A stretch of DNA of 64,000 nt from assembly GCF_900156065.1 (NCBI RefSeq), contig NZ_FTNF01000011.1:1-64000 (forward strand). The letters are read 5' to 3'. How positions within the stretch are numbered: position 1 is the first letter of the stretch; each line of letters begins with the position of its first letter. Source of the DNA: Micromonospora avicenniae. Its GTDB lineage: Bacteria > Actinomycetota > Actinomycetes > Mycobacteriales > Micromonosporaceae. Shown here in pieces: positions 1 to 9,128 of this stretch. The position numbers were made by a program, and so were the translations under genes. The notes under the pieces are model-generated. The model was not told where the DNA came from. It saw nothing but the letters and a program-made list of their open reading frames with translations, and did not search any database.

Positions 1-111
1 CGCCCGCATCCGCAGCGAACGACAACGACGATGGGGCCAACCCACTACCCGAGCGGCCTGACCAACACCGTCAACGTTCGTGGTCACGGCACTAGCCCGT
101 TGTCGGGAGAG

Positions 112-408
112 TCAGTCGAGCGAGCTAGCTGATGAGCCATCATCAGCGAGACCGAACCGTCGCAGAGCTTCCGCGCTGGCTCGGTCGCCAGCTGCTTCCC
201 GCATCCTGGCCAGCTCCGGCAGCGCGCGGGTGTCGCCGTGGTCGGCTGCCTGGATGGCCAGTGCCTCGGCGCCGGCTCGATCGCCGGCCTGCTCCCGCAG
301 CAAGGCCAGGTGGACCACGTCACGCAGCTCACGGGCCGGCCCGGCCGGCAGGTCAACCTTCGCGACCTGCCGCGGTCTCCGCTTCCGGCGCGTCTCGTCG
401 GCATTCAT
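112..408 (-). pseudogene. Fragment of a short-repeat (TPR/Sel1-like) protein
   Basis: The 98-residue frame carries about two copies of a degenerate repeat of roughly 36 residues, built around 'REQAGDR-GAEALA-QAADHGDT-ALPELARMREAAGDR'. It closes with 'RRFGLADDG'. From memory, this repeat and closing signature are typical of the C-terminal part of longer repeat proteins in Micromonosporaceae. The N-terminus is basic and unrelated to the repeat. No strong ribosome site was noticed, and the neighbouring DNA has no intact gene. I read it as a C-terminal remnant, but a genuine small protein is possible. Function unknown. Confidence 0.4.
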
Positions 409-548
409 CGCCGCTCAGCATCCCGCATCCGGTCCAGACCGTGCATCCGTCGGCACTCACCGCGACTGAAGTGGATCTTCCCGAGCTGCCTCAGGTTCAA
501 GGAAGCCGGCGCCGGCCCACAAGACGTTCCGGGATTGAGGAGCATCCG

Positions 549-685
549 ATGCCAGAGCGGCAGCGCAACCCCGACGACAACCTCGCACCAACCTGACCGC
601 CGCCGTCGTCGGCGGCGTGATCTCCGGCATCGTCCGGGCCATCACCGACCGGCTCATCCAACTCATCGACTACACCGGCGATTGA
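549..685 (+). pseudogene. Small ORF apparently broken by a 1-nt frameshift
   Basis: An ATG at 549 opens a frame reading MPERQRNPDDNLAPT and then stops. From about 593, the frame shifted by one base continues with a coherent amphipathic stretch, 'LTAAVVGGVISGIVRAITD', ending at TGA 683-685. Restoring one base near 590 would join them into a protein of about 45 residues with a polar head and a hydrophobic tail. The joined frame looks more protein-like than either half. This is speculative: no family is recognised, and a sequencing error or chance could explain it. Confidence 0.2.
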
Positions 686-1042
686 TCGCCGCGGGCGACC
701 ACTCGGAGCCCGCCCAAGTGCCCACCGGTGCCGAGCGGTTGACAGTACAAGCTGTCGACCGCTGGCGGGCGCTTTGGGCTCAGGGCAACAAGCAGCCCTG
801 CAGATGTGCGTACTGAAAAGTTGAGCGGCGAGGACCCCGGCGGAACGGCCCGTCCGAGAGATTTCACAGCCCAGGTCAGAGGCGCTGGCTACTGAAAACC
901 TCAGAGAGAACCGACACCAGTACAGCCAACACGACATCTATGGACAGAAGATTATCAATGTCTTGCGGCGATTAGGGCGATCGCGGTCGGGAACGCCGCC
1001 GTCACGCACGGCAGGCCGTCCTGCTCTCCCGCGACCACCCAT
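686..1042. other. Intergenic stretch, no gene seen
   Basis: No convincing reading frame on either strand. The stretch is less GC-rich near 930-980. The 9-mer TACTGAAAA occurs twice, at 811-819 and 890-898. It lies downstream of the stop codon of pobA, the last gene of the minus-strand arm. No clear intrinsic terminator was recognised. Confidence 0.3.
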
Positions 1043-2215
1043 CTACACCTCGGGCAGCCCCACGTAGTTCTCGGCGAGGCTCGTGGCGTAGGCGGGGGAG
1101 GCGACCACATATCGCAACGTCGCGGCCTGCAGCTTCGTCTCGTACGGGTCGTCCTTCTCCAGCCGGTGCAGCATCGAGGTCATCCACCAGGAGAAGTGCT
1201 GCGCCCGCCACACGCGGCGCAACGCGGCGGCCGAGTAGTCCTCCAGCAGGTCGGTCCGGTGTTGTGCGTACCAGGCGGCGAAGGCGTCGCCGAGCAGCGC
1301 GACGTCGGCGAGGGCCAGGTTCATGCCCTTCGCCCCGGTCGGCGGGACGATGTGCACGGCGTCGCCGGCCAGGAACAGCCGTTCCCACTGCATCGGCTCG
1401 ACCACGAAGCTGCGCATCGGGGTGATCGACTTCTCCAGGATGGGCCCCTCGTTGAGCGACCAGCCCGCGACGGTCTCCAGCCGCGTACGCAGCTCCGCCC
1501 AGATCCGCTCGTCCGGCCACGCGGCGATGTCCTCGTCGGGAGCGACCTGGAGATACAGGCGGGAGATCTCGGGCGATCGGAGGCTGTAGAGGGCGAAGCC
1601 CCGCTCGTGATTGGCGTAGACGAGTTCGTCCACCGCAGGGGGAGCGGCGGCGAGCACGCCCAGCCAGGCGAACGGGTACGTCCGCTCGTAGGTCCGTAGC
1701 ACCCCGTCCGGCACCGCACCGCGGCTGACGCCGTGGAACCCGTCGCAGCCGGCCACGAAGTCGCACTCCAACTGCTCGTCGCGTCCGTCGCGCCGGAAGT
1801 GGATGACCGGCGAATCCGAGTCGAGACCGGCCAGGCGTACGGCCTCGGCCTCGAAGAGGATCGAACCGCCGGCCGCGAGGCGGGCCGCGATGAGGTCCTT
1901 GACCACCTCCTGCTGCCCGTAGACGGTGATCGCGCGCCCGGTGAGCTCCGTCATCGGCACCCGGTGTGACTCCCCGTCGAAGCGCAGCTCGATGCCCTCG
2001 TGCCGCATCCCCTCCCGCTGGAGTCGCTCGCCGACCCCGGCGCGGCGGAGCAGGTCCACCGAACCCTGTTCGAGAACTCCCGCGCGAACCCGGTGCTCGA
2101 CGTACTCCCGGCTGCGGCACTCCAGCACCACGGACTCGATGCCGTGCAGGTGCAGCAGGTGCGACAGCATGAGTCCCGCCGGTCCCGCTCCCACGATGCC
2201 GACCTGGGTACGCAT
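1043..2215 (-). CDS. pobA: 4-hydroxybenzoate 3-monooxygenase (PobA)
   Basis: Flavoprotein hydroxylase converting 4-hydroxybenzoate to protocatechuate with NAD(P)H and O2, the entry to the pca pathway encoded across the divergent promoter. The 390-residue length is right for the family. The FAD dinucleotide motif GAGPAG is at residues 9-14, followed by the RVRAGVLEQGS block typical of PobA. A 'GCDGFHGVSR' motif (the DG motif of this hydroxylase class) is mid-protein, and the second FAD motif 'FLAGDAVHIVPPTGAKGMN' lies near residue 285. It is the last gene of the minus-strand arm, 91 bp after the MFS gene. The MFS and dehydrogenase neighbours fit supply of 4-hydroxybenzoate from outside and from 4-hydroxybenzaldehyde. 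Cofactor preference (NADH or NADPH) cannot be read safely. Confidence 0.93.
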   Translation of the reverse strand: MRTQVGIVGAGPAGLMLSHLLHLHGIESVVLECRSREYVEHRVRAGVLEQGSVDLLRRAGVGERLQREGMRHEGIELRFDGESHRVPMTELTGRAITVYGQQEVVKDLIAARLAAGGSILFEAEAVRLAGLDSDSPVIHFRRDGRDEQLECDFVAGCDGFHGVSRGAVPDGVLRTYERTYPFAWLGVLAAAPPAVDELVYANHERGFALYSLRSPEISRLYLQVAPDEDIAAWPDERIWAELRTRLETVAGWSLNEGPILEKSITPMRSFVVEPMQWERLFLAGDAVHIVPPTGAKGMNLALADVALLGDAFAAWYAQHRTDLLEDYSAAALRRVWRAQHFSWWMTSMLHRLEKDDPYETKLQAATLRYVVASPAYATSLAENYVGLPEV

Positions 2216-2306
2216 CCTTCGTGTCCTCCTCGTCCGATGTTCCGGTGCCGTCGTCGGCCGCGTGCCGTCGTTGATCGCGTGCCGTCGGGTCGCGTCCGCA
2301 ACCGCG

Positions 2307-3509
2307 TCACACCTGCCGGTCGCGTCCGGCGGTGAGCGCCGCCACCGCCATCACCACCACCGCGACGCACAGGGCACCGAGCGGCAGCACCCAACCGCCG
2401 GAGCCGTCCCGCAGCAGCCCGACGAGCAGCGGCCCGGTCGCGCCCAGCAGGTAGCCGACGGACTGCACCGTGCCGGACAGGTCGCGGGCCGATTCCGGCG
2501 TACGGGCCCGCAGCACGAGCAGCGCCAGCGCCAGGCCGATCCCCGCGCCCTGCGCCAGCCCGCCCATCGTGGCCCAGAGCAGGTACAACGAGGGCACGCC
2601 GAGCAGCCCGAGCAGGCAGACCGCCCAGGTGGCGCAGACCAGCAGCCCGAGCCCGCGCTGGTCGCGCAATCGGGTCGCGAGCGCCGGGGCGAGCACCGCG
2701 GTGGCGATGCCGAGCAGGTTGAACAGGGCGAGGGCCCAGCCGGCGTCGGCGGCGGAGACGCCCTCGTCGCGCAGCAGCGTGGGCAGCCAGGCGAGCATCG
2801 CGTAGTAGGTAAGCGACTGCATCCCCATGAACGCGGCGAGTGCCCAGGTGACCGGGGACCGCAGCAGTGCCGTCACGTTGCGCGCGAGCGTGGGCGCGAC
2901 GTGCCGCCGGCGCAGCTGAGGTAGCCAGAGGGCCGCCGCGACCGCTGCGGGCGCGCCGACCACGAGCAGGGCCCCCCGCCAGCCCCACCCGCCGTGGGCC
3001 AGTGGTGCGGTGACGGCTGCCGCGAGGGCGGCACCACCGGTCAGGGCGGCCGTCGTCAGAGCGGTCACCGAGCCCTGCCGCTGCGGGAAGTCCTGTTTGA
3101 CGACGCTGGGGACCAGCACGTTCCCGACCGTGATGCCGGCGCCGATCAGCACGGTGCCGGTGATCATCGACCAGATCCCCGGTGCCGTCCGCACCAGACT
3201 GCCGACGACGATGCCGAGCATCGCCACCAGCAGCGCACGCTCGACGCCGATCCGGCCGCCGAGCAGCGCGGCGGCCGGGGAGAGCAGCCCGAAGCACAGC
3301 ACCGGCAGCGTGGTGAGCAGTCCGGCCGTGGCGCCGCCCAGCCCGAGGTCGAGCCGTACGTCCGGCAGGAGCGGGGCGAGGCCGGCGATCGCCGCACGCA
3401 GGTTGAGCGCCAGCAGCACGATGCCGAGCAGGGTGAGCGGCCCGGCCGGCCGACCCGTCGGGCCGGTCCTGGCCGGGTGGTCGCCCACGTGCGACTGGCT
3501 GCGTGCCAT
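2307..3509 (-). CDS. MFS transporter (CynX/NimT-like), probable aromatic acid permease
   Basis: About 400 residues with some twelve hydrophobic segments and the layout of the CynX/NimT-type major facilitator group ('LNLRAAIAGLAPLLPDVRLDLGL' near the N-terminus, a helix rich in small residues around 'TVLIGAGITVGNVLVPS'). The start MARSQSH at 3509 is preferred because the longer frame begins with an arginine/glycine-rich stretch unlike a membrane protein. It lies between the aldehyde dehydrogenase and pobA on the same strand with short gaps, so it probably belongs to their transcript. Uptake of 4-hydroxybenzoate or a related acid is an inference from position. This subgroup also contains cyanate and nitroimidazole-linked transporters, so the substrate remains open. 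Confidence 0.8.
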   Translation of the reverse strand: MARSQSHVGDHPARTGPTGRPAGPLTLLGIVLLALNLRAAIAGLAPLLPDVRLDLGLGGATAGLLTTLPVLCFGLLSPAAALLGGRIGVERALLVAMLGIVVGSLVRTAPGIWSMITGTVLIGAGITVGNVLVPSVVKQDFPQRQGSVTALTTAALTGGAALAAAVTAPLAHGGWGWRGALLVVGAPAAVAAALWLPQLRRRHVAPTLARNVTALLRSPVTWALAAFMGMQSLTYYAMLAWLPTLLRDEGVSAADAGWALALFNLLGIATAVLAPALATRLRDQRGLGLLVCATWAVCLLGLLGVPSLYLLWATMGGLAQGAGIGLALALLVLRARTPESARDLSGTVQSVGYLLGATGPLLVGLLRDGSGGWVLPLGALCVAVVVMAVAALTAGRDRQV

Positions 3510-3558
3510 CGTCAGGCGCCCGCCCCGCCGGCCACGGTCGTCTCCCCGTCGCCCGGCA

Positions 3559-5019
3559 TCAGAACGGGTACCGGGTGACGTCACCCTGCACGGTCAGCCA
3601 CTGGGTCTCGGTGAACGCCTCGATGTTGGCCGCCGCCCCGCCGAACCGGGAACCGGTGCCGGACGCCCCGACACCGCCGAACGGGGCCACCGCCTCATCG
3701 CCGACCGTCTGGTCGTTGATGTGCACGATCCCGCTGGGGATCCGTTCGGCCAGTGCCATCGCCTTCATCACGTCGCGGCCGAGGATGCCCAGCGACAACC
3801 CGTACTCGGTCTGCCCGGCCAGGGTCGCCGCCTCGTCCAGATCGGAGAAGGAGAGCACCGGTGCGACCGGGCCGAAGACCTCCTGGGCGTACGCCGGGGA
3901 GTCGGGGGTGACCTCGGCGAGCACCGTCGGGCGGTAGAACAGCCCGTCGTACCTGCCGCCGGCGGCGAGGCGGGCACCCGCCTCGACGCTCGCCGTGACC
4001 AGCGTGTGGATCTTGTCGCGTTGCCGCTCATCGATGATCGGTCCGAGCGCCACCTGCTCCTTGGCCGGGTCACCAACCGGCAGCCGGTCCGCCTTCTCGG
4101 CCAACTGTTCGACGTACCTCTGGGCGAGGCTCTCGTGTACCAGGTGCCGGCCGGTGGTCATGCAGATCTGCCCCTGGTGCAGGAACGACCCCCAGGCACC
4201 GGCTGAGACGGCGAGGTCCAGATCGGCGTCATCGAGCACGATCAGCGCCGAGTTGCCGCCGAGTTCCAGGTGCGCCCGCTTGAGGTTACGGGCGGCGGCC
4301 TCGCCGACCCGGCGGCCGGCGGCGGTCGAACCGGTGAAGCTCACCACCCGTACGTGGGGGTCCGCCACCAGCGCCTCGCCCGCGTCGGCCGCGCCGGGCA
4401 GGACGTGCAGCAACCCCGCGGGCAGGCCCGCCTCCTCGAAGACACGCGCGATCGAGACACCCCCGGAGACGGCGGTACGGGCGTCCGGCTTGAGCACCAC
4501 GGCATTGCCAAGGGCCAGCGCCGGGGCGACGGAACGGATCGCCAGCACCAGCGGGAAGTTGAACGGCGCGATGACGCCGACCACACCGACCGGCAACCGG
4601 CGCGCCAGGCTCAGCCGCGGCTGCGCACTGGCGAGGATCTCGCCCAGCGGCCGCGACGCGAGCGCGGCCGCCTCGTAGCACTCCTGCGCCGCGGTGTCGG
4701 TCTCGACGCCGGCCTTCGGCGGGATGGACCCGGCCTCGCGCACGAGCCAGTCGACGATCCCGGCGGCGTGCTGTGCGAACAACTGGCCGGCCCGGCGCAG
4801 CACGGCGGCGCGCTCCAGATAGCTGGTCGCGGCCCAGCCGCGTTGCGCCTCAGCTGCCCGGGCGCAGGCCCGCGCCACGTCGCCGGCGTTCGCCACACCG
4901 ATCCGGCCGATCTCCTCCCGATTCGCGGGCGCGAGCACGGCCCGGGTGCCGCCGGCCGCCTCCACCCAGCCGTCGCTGTAGAGCATGCCCTGCCACGTCG
5001 CCGTGTCGAGCAGTGTCAT
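3559..5019 (-). CDS. Benzaldehyde-type aldehyde dehydrogenase
   Basis: NAD(P)-dependent aldehyde dehydrogenase of 486 residues, close in pattern to benzaldehyde dehydrogenases (XylC-like). Visible are 'GVIAPFNFPLVLAIRS' with the catalytic-site Asn, 'VSFTGSTAAGRRVGEAA' for cofactor binding, 'LELGGNSALIVLDDADL' with the general-base Glu, and 'HQGQICMTTGR' with the nucleophilic Cys. The ATG at 5019 follows GAGAGGA, so the much longer upstream open frame is not used. It sits directly downstream of the decarboxylase. The expected step is (4-hydroxy)benzaldehyde to (4-hydroxy)benzoate, which feeds PobA. The para-hydroxy preference is inferred from pobA in the same operon. Confidence 0.88.
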   Translation of the reverse strand: MTLLDTATWQGMLYSDGWVEAAGGTRAVLAPANREEIGRIGVANAGDVARACARAAEAQRGWAATSYLERAAVLRRAGQLFAQHAAGIVDWLVREAGSIPPKAGVETDTAAQECYEAAALASRPLGEILASAQPRLSLARRLPVGVVGVIAPFNFPLVLAIRSVAPALALGNAVVLKPDARTAVSGGVSIARVFEEAGLPAGLLHVLPGAADAGEALVADPHVRVVSFTGSTAAGRRVGEAAARNLKRAHLELGGNSALIVLDDADLDLAVSAGAWGSFLHQGQICMTTGRHLVHESLAQRYVEQLAEKADRLPVGDPAKEQVALGPIIDERQRDKIHTLVTASVEAGARLAAGGRYDGLFYRPTVLAEVTPDSPAYAQEVFGPVAPVLSFSDLDEAATLAGQTEYGLSLGILGRDVMKAMALAERIPSGIVHINDQTVGDEAVAPFGGVGASGTGSRFGGAAANIEAFTETQWLTVQGDVTRYPF

Positions 5020-5060
5020 GGCGGTCCTCTCGGGTAGGGCGCGCTGCGGCGCCGAAGGGG

Positions 5061-6668
5061 TCAGGGTTCGAAACCTCGTTCGATGCGGACCGGCACGTCG
5101 AGCAGGAGCGGCTCGATGCGATCCGGAAGCGTCGGGACGACCTCGTCGAGGACCGCCAGGAGGTCCGCGTGATCGCTCACCCGACGGGCCGGGCAGCCGA
5201 GGGCCTGAGCCAGGCCGTGCACCGACACGTCGTCGAAGGCGGGCCAGGGGGCCTTCCCGCCGGCCCGATCGGCGAGCCGGTCCATGACCGCGTACCGGCC
5301 GTTGGAGAGCACCACGAAGAGCGCCCCGCAGCCGTACCGTGCGGCACTCCACAGGCCCTGGATGCCGTAGAGCGACGACCCGTCGCCGAGGACGGCGACG
5401 ACCGGCCGAGTCGGGTCACCCATGCGCAGTCCCGCGGCGGCCGGCAGCCCGAAGCCCAGCCCGCCCATGGCCGCGCTCACGAACCCGCGCGGCTCCCGGG
5501 CGGGCAGCAGCCGGTGCAGCTCCGGCCGGGTCGAGGGGGTCTCCTCGACCAGCACGACGTCGCGGGGCAGCCGCTCGGCGAGCGCGGCGAACACGTGCCG
5601 GGCCCGCATCGGCTCGCCGGGAGCGGGCGGATCGACAGGCTCGGGACGTGCCGCGGCCACCACTTCGCCCGCCGCCCGCCGGGACGTGATCCGGTCGGCG
5701 ACAGCGGCGCAGAGCGCCGCCGGGTCGGCGAGTACGGCGAGGTCAGCTCGGCTGTGGTGCAACTCGTCCGGGTCGTCGGAGACCACCGCGACGGTGAGTC
5801 CGTCCGGCACCAGCGGGCCCGGCTCGTACGGGTACTGCCGGAACGCGCCGGTGCCGACGACGAGCGCCACGTCGTGCCCGGTGAGCACGGACCGCAGCCG
5901 GGACCGGCCGGCGGGCAGATGCCCCGCGAACCGCGGATGGTCCTGGGGGAAGCCGGCGCGGGCGCCGAACGCCTCCTGCCAGACCGGTGCGCCGAGCCGC
6001 TCCACCAGCGAGACCAGCGCGTGCCAGGTAGCCCGGTCGTCGGCCCCGGCACCGACCACCACCACCGGATTCGCGGCGTCGTCGAGCAGGCCGGCCAGCT
6101 CGTCGGCGGCCGGCCCGGGCGCCGACCCGGCACGCCGTACCGTCATCGGTGCGGCCAGCCCGAGCGCCGGGTCGACAAGCGCCGACCAGTCGTCCATCGG
6201 CACCACCACGATCGCGGGGCCGCGATGCTGGACCGCCTCGTGCCACGCCCGGCGCACCGCCGCCGGCACGTCCTGCGGCAGGACCGGCTGGTTCACCCAG
6301 ACCGGGTACGCCCCGGCGAGCCCGTCGAGGCGGCCGGCGAGGAACGGTTCCAGCGCCAGGTGGCGACGGTCCTGCTGGCCGACCACGACGACCAGGGGAG
6401 CCCGGTTGACCCGCGCGGTGGCGAGCGCGCCGACGGCGTTGCCGAGCCCGGCGGTGGTGTGCAGGTTGACGAACGCCGGTCGCCCCGTCGCGATCGCGTG
6501 GCCGGTGGCCATACCGACCACCGATCCCTCGTGCAGGGCGAGGACGAACTCCAGATCGTCCGGCAGGTCGGCGAGGAAGGCCACCTCCGTGGAGCCCGGG
6601 TTGGCGAAGATGCGGTGCATTCCGCACTGCCGCAGGACGTCGAGGGTGGCCTCGCGGACGCTGCTCAT
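5061..6668 (-). CDS. mdlC: Benzoylformate decarboxylase-type ThDP enzyme
   Basis: Thiamine-diphosphate enzyme of 535 residues that should decarboxylate an arylglyoxylate (benzoylformate or its 4-hydroxy analogue) to the aldehyde used by the next enzyme. Compared from memory with the Pseudomonas putida enzyme, Ser26 ('NPGST'), Glu47 ('LHEGS', ThDP activation) and His70 ('NLHTT') are in register. The cofactor motif 'GDGSSLYGIQGLWSA' is present, followed by 'LSNGRY' where many relatives have NN. Around residues 276-284 the sequence is FRQYPYEPG where the Pseudomonas enzyme has its second pocket histidine, so that His appears to be Tyr279 here. The ATG overlaps the ABC ATPase stop by 4 bp (ATGA), so translation is probably coupled. 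A relative with another 2-oxo acid substrate is the main alternative. Confidence 0.82.
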   Translation of the reverse strand: MSSVREATLDVLRQCGMHRIFANPGSTEVAFLADLPDDLEFVLALHEGSVVGMATGHAIATGRPAFVNLHTTAGLGNAVGALATARVNRAPLVVVVGQQDRRHLALEPFLAGRLDGLAGAYPVWVNQPVLPQDVPAAVRRAWHEAVQHRGPAIVVVPMDDWSALVDPALGLAAPMTVRRAGSAPGPAADELAGLLDDAANPVVVVGAGADDRATWHALVSLVERLGAPVWQEAFGARAGFPQDHPRFAGHLPAGRSRLRSVLTGHDVALVVGTGAFRQYPYEPGPLVPDGLTVAVVSDDPDELHHSRADLAVLADPAALCAAVADRITSRRAAGEVVAAARPEPVDPPAPGEPMRARHVFAALAERLPRDVVLVEETPSTRPELHRLLPAREPRGFVSAAMGGLGFGLPAAAGLRMGDPTRPVVAVLGDGSSLYGIQGLWSAARYGCGALFVVLSNGRYAVMDRLADRAGGKAPWPAFDDVSVHGLAQALGCPARRVSDHADLLAVLDEVVPTLPDRIEPLLLDVPVRIERGFEP

Positions 6669-7504
6669 TCGACCACCGACGCTCCGCTGCGCTGCTTGGC
6701 CCGTTGGATCTGCTCGAACACGTGCCCGCGCAGCTCGGTGAAGCGGGTCGACGAGCGGGTGGTGAGCTGGTCCCGTTGTGCCGGCAGGTCGATGGTGACG
6801 TCGTCGAGCACCACTGTCGGCGACGACGAGAGCACTAGCACCCGCTGGCCCAGGTAGACGGCCTCGTCGATGTCGTGCGTGACGAACAGCGTGGTGACGC
6901 CGAGCCGCTGCCAAAGCGAGCGGACGAGGTCCTCCAGGTCGGCCCGGGTCTGCGCGTCGACGGCGGCGAACGGTTCGTCCATCAGCAGGATGTGCGGCTC
7001 GTACGCGATGGCCCGGGCGATGGCGACCCGCTGCTGCATGCCCCCGGAGAGCTGCCACGGGTACGCGCCGTGCACGTCGTCGAGCCCGACGGCGCTCAGC
7101 GCCTGGTGGACCAGTTCCGCCCGGCGTGCCTTCGGCAGCTTCTTCTGCTTGAGCGGTAACTCGACGTTCTTCCGGACGGTCATCCAGGGGAAGAGGCTGC
7201 GGCCGTACTCCTGGAATACCACAGCCATGCCCGGCGGCGGCCCGTCGACCGACTCGCCTTCGAGGACCACCTCGCCGGAGGTCGGCGCCAGCAGGCCGGC
7301 GATGCACTTGAGCAGCGTGGTCTTGCCGGCGCCGGACGGGCCGACCACGCAGACGAGGTCACCTCTGGCGACGGTGAAGGTCAGGTCGCGTACGGCCTCC
7401 ACCGAGCGGCCGCGTCCCTCGTACACCTTGCGTACGCCGCGGACGTCCAGCAGGACGTCGGTACGCGGGCCGGCCGCTGTCCGCGTCTGGCTCATGGCAC
7501 TCAT
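6665..7504 (-). CDS. ABC importer ATPase, NitT/TauT type
   Basis: Nucleotide-binding subunit of 279 residues. It shows Walker A GPSGAGKT, the Q-loop in 'VFQEYGRSLFPWMT', signature LSGGMQQR, Walker B ILLMDEP and the switch His in 'TLFVTHDIDEA'. The layout matches the SsuB/TauB/NrtD group that imports sulfonates, nitrate, pyrimidine precursors or aromatic acids. The start at 7504 (MSAMSQ) follows GGGGGGAG and overlaps the permease stop by 4 bp. It is part of a four-gene importer linked to aromatic catabolic genes, so an aromatic carboxylate such as a mandelate or arylglyoxylate is the likely cargo by context only. Confidence 0.93.
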   Translation of the reverse strand: MSAMSQTRTAAGPRTDVLLDVRGVRKVYEGRGRSVEAVRDLTFTVARGDLVCVVGPSGAGKTTLLKCIAGLLAPTSGEVVLEGESVDGPPPGMAVVFQEYGRSLFPWMTVRKNVELPLKQKKLPKARRAELVHQALSAVGLDDVHGAYPWQLSGGMQQRVAIARAIAYEPHILLMDEPFAAVDAQTRADLEDLVRSLWQRLGVTTLFVTHDIDEAVYLGQRVLVLSSSPTVVLDDVTIDLPAQRDQLTTRSSTRFTELRGHVFEQIQRAKQRSGASVVE

Positions 7505-8295
7505 CGACTCCCCCCTCGCTGCGCTTGGCGCAGGCCGAAATACCAGCTGAGGACGCGTCTTTCGAACACCCGCATGAGCGTTGCGAGCAGGAAACCGAGC
7601 AGGCCGAGCAGGAGAATGCCGGTCCACATCTCGGTGACGGCGAACGTGCGCTGGAACTGGATGATGCTGAAGCCGAGGCCGTTGCTGGCGGCGAACATCT
7701 CGCTGATGACCATGAGGATGATCCCGATCGACAGGCCCTGCCGCAGGCCGGTGACGATCTGTGGGCTCGCCGACCGGATGACCAGGTGCCACAGCCGGGC
7801 CGGCCCGCGTAGCGCGTAGCAGCGCGACGTCTCCACGAGCACCTCGTCGACGGCGCGCACGCCCTCGACGGTGTTCAGCAGGATCGGCCAGAGGCAACCG
7901 GAGAGGATGACCAGCACCTTCATGGTGTCGCCGATCCCGGCGAAGAGCATCAGCACCGGCACGAGCACCGGTGGCGGGATCGCCCGGAGGAACTCCAGCA
8001 CCGGTTCGCAGAAGGCGCGCAGCCGGCGGGACGACCCGATCGCGACCCCGAGCGACACACCCAGGGCCACCGCCAGCAGGAAACCACCGAACAGGCGCAG
8101 CAGGCTCGGCAGGACGTCCACGCTCAGCCGGTCGGTGCGCAGCCACACGTCGTCGACGGCGGCGAGGATCTCCGACAGCGGTGGCAGGTAGTAGCTCTCG
8201 CTGTCGGCGGTGAGGATCCACCAGAGGGCGAGCAGGGCGGCGGGCAGCGCGAGGGCTGCCGCGACGGCGCGGGTGACGCGGCCGGCGAGTCTCAA
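7501..8295 (-). CDS. ABC importer permease (SsuC/TauC-like), first of two
   Basis: Inner-membrane permease with several hydrophobic segments and the ABC-coupling loop region ('EVLVETSRCYALRGPARLWHLVI'). I chose the TTG at 8295: it overlaps the upstream stop (TTGA) and has a perfect GGAGGT (8302-8307) six bases ahead, giving 264 residues. An ATG at 8340 in the same frame would add 15 residues but has no good ribosome site and a longer overlap with the upstream gene. The second permease precedes it, so the channel is likely a heterodimer. Confidence 0.88.
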   Translation of the reverse strand: MRLAGRVTRAVAAALALPAALLALWWILTADSESYYLPPLSEILAAVDDVWLRTDRLSVDVLPSLLRLFGGFLLAVALGVSLGVAIGSSRRLRAFCEPVLEFLRAIPPPVLVPVLMLFAGIGDTMKVLVILSGCLWPILLNTVEGVRAVDEVLVETSRCYALRGPARLWHLVIRSASPQIVTGLRQGLSIGIILMVISEMFAASNGLGFSIIQFQRTFAVTEMWTGILLLGLLGFLLATLMRVFERRVLSWYFGLRQAQRGGSR

Positions 8296-9128
8296 GCGGC
8301 CACCTCCCGCCGCAGCGACGGGTGCCAGGACAGCAGCCATCGTTCCAGCCGCCGGGCCAGTAGGTTGACCGCGACGCCGAGCAGCCCGGTCACGACGACC
8401 AGCGCGTACATCCGGGCGACGGCGCCGCCGGACTGCGCCACGCCGATCTCGTTGCCCAGGCCCGGGGCGCCGATGACGAGTTCGGCGGTGATGGCCAGGA
8501 TCAGCGCGACGGCGGCGGCGAGGCGGACCCCGGTGAGCACGTACGGCAGGGCGGTCGGCCAGGTGACGTGCCGGGTGCGGGCCCAGCGGCCCAGCCCGAA
8601 GGTGCGGGCGGTCTCGGTCGCGACGGGGTCGACGTCCTGCACGCCGTAGAGCACCTGGACCAGGATCTGCCAGAACGACGCGTACACGACCAGCAGCAGC
8701 ACGGACCGCAGGTCGGTGCCGAAGACCAGGACCGCCAGCGGGATGAGCGCCACCGACGGGATGGGCCGGAGGAACTCGATGGTCGAGGCCGTGAACTCGC
8801 GCAGCACGGGTAGCGTGCCGATGACGAACCCGACGGTGATCCCGAGGATCACCGCGATGGACAGACCGACGAACCAGCCGCGGACGGTGTCGCCGAGGGC
8901 CGTCCAGAATCCGGCCTCCCCGGCCAGTTCGACGAGGGCCGTGCCGATCCGGCTGATCGGCGGCAGGTAGTCCGGTGAGACCAGGCCGATGCGCGGCACC
9001 GCTTCGAGCGACGCGAGGAACGCGGCGAAGCCGGCGACGCCCGGCAGGGCGTTGCCCGCGGTCAGCCGACCGGCCTTGCCGGCCCGGGAACTCCGGGCCG
9101 GCGCGGCGCGGGTGGCCGCCGACGTCAC
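8292..9128 (-). CDS. ABC importer permease (SsuC/TauC-like), second
   Basis: Permease of 278 residues with five to six membrane segments and the coupling-loop signature 'DPVATETARTFGLGRWARTRHVTWP'. The N-terminal 30 residues are basic and alanine-rich. It starts with GTG at 9128, overlapping the binding-protein stop in a GTGA. Two distinct permeases within one NitT/TauT-type system are less common than a homodimer, so the transporter may be a heterodimer. The substrate is inferred from neighbours only. Confidence 0.9.
   Translation of the reverse strand: MTSAATRAAPARSSRAGKAGRLTAGNALPGVAGFAAFLASLEAVPRIGLVSPDYLPPISRIGTALVELAGEAGFWTALGDTVRGWFVGLSIAVILGITVGFVIGTLPVLREFTASTIEFLRPIPSVALIPLAVLVFGTDLRSVLLLVVYASFWQILVQVLYGVQDVDPVATETARTFGLGRWARTRHVTWPTALPYVLTGVRLAAAVALILAITAELVIGAPGLGNEIGVAQSGGAVARMYALVVVTGLLGVAVNLLARRLERWLLSWHPSLRREVAA

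Noticed and set aside
4773..6857. A long open frame (about 690 codons) opposite the aldehyde dehydrogenase and decarboxylase genes
   Set aside because: It is antisense to two well-supported genes, is extremely rich in Arg/Pro/Gly and has no family motif; long mirror frames are common at this GC content.
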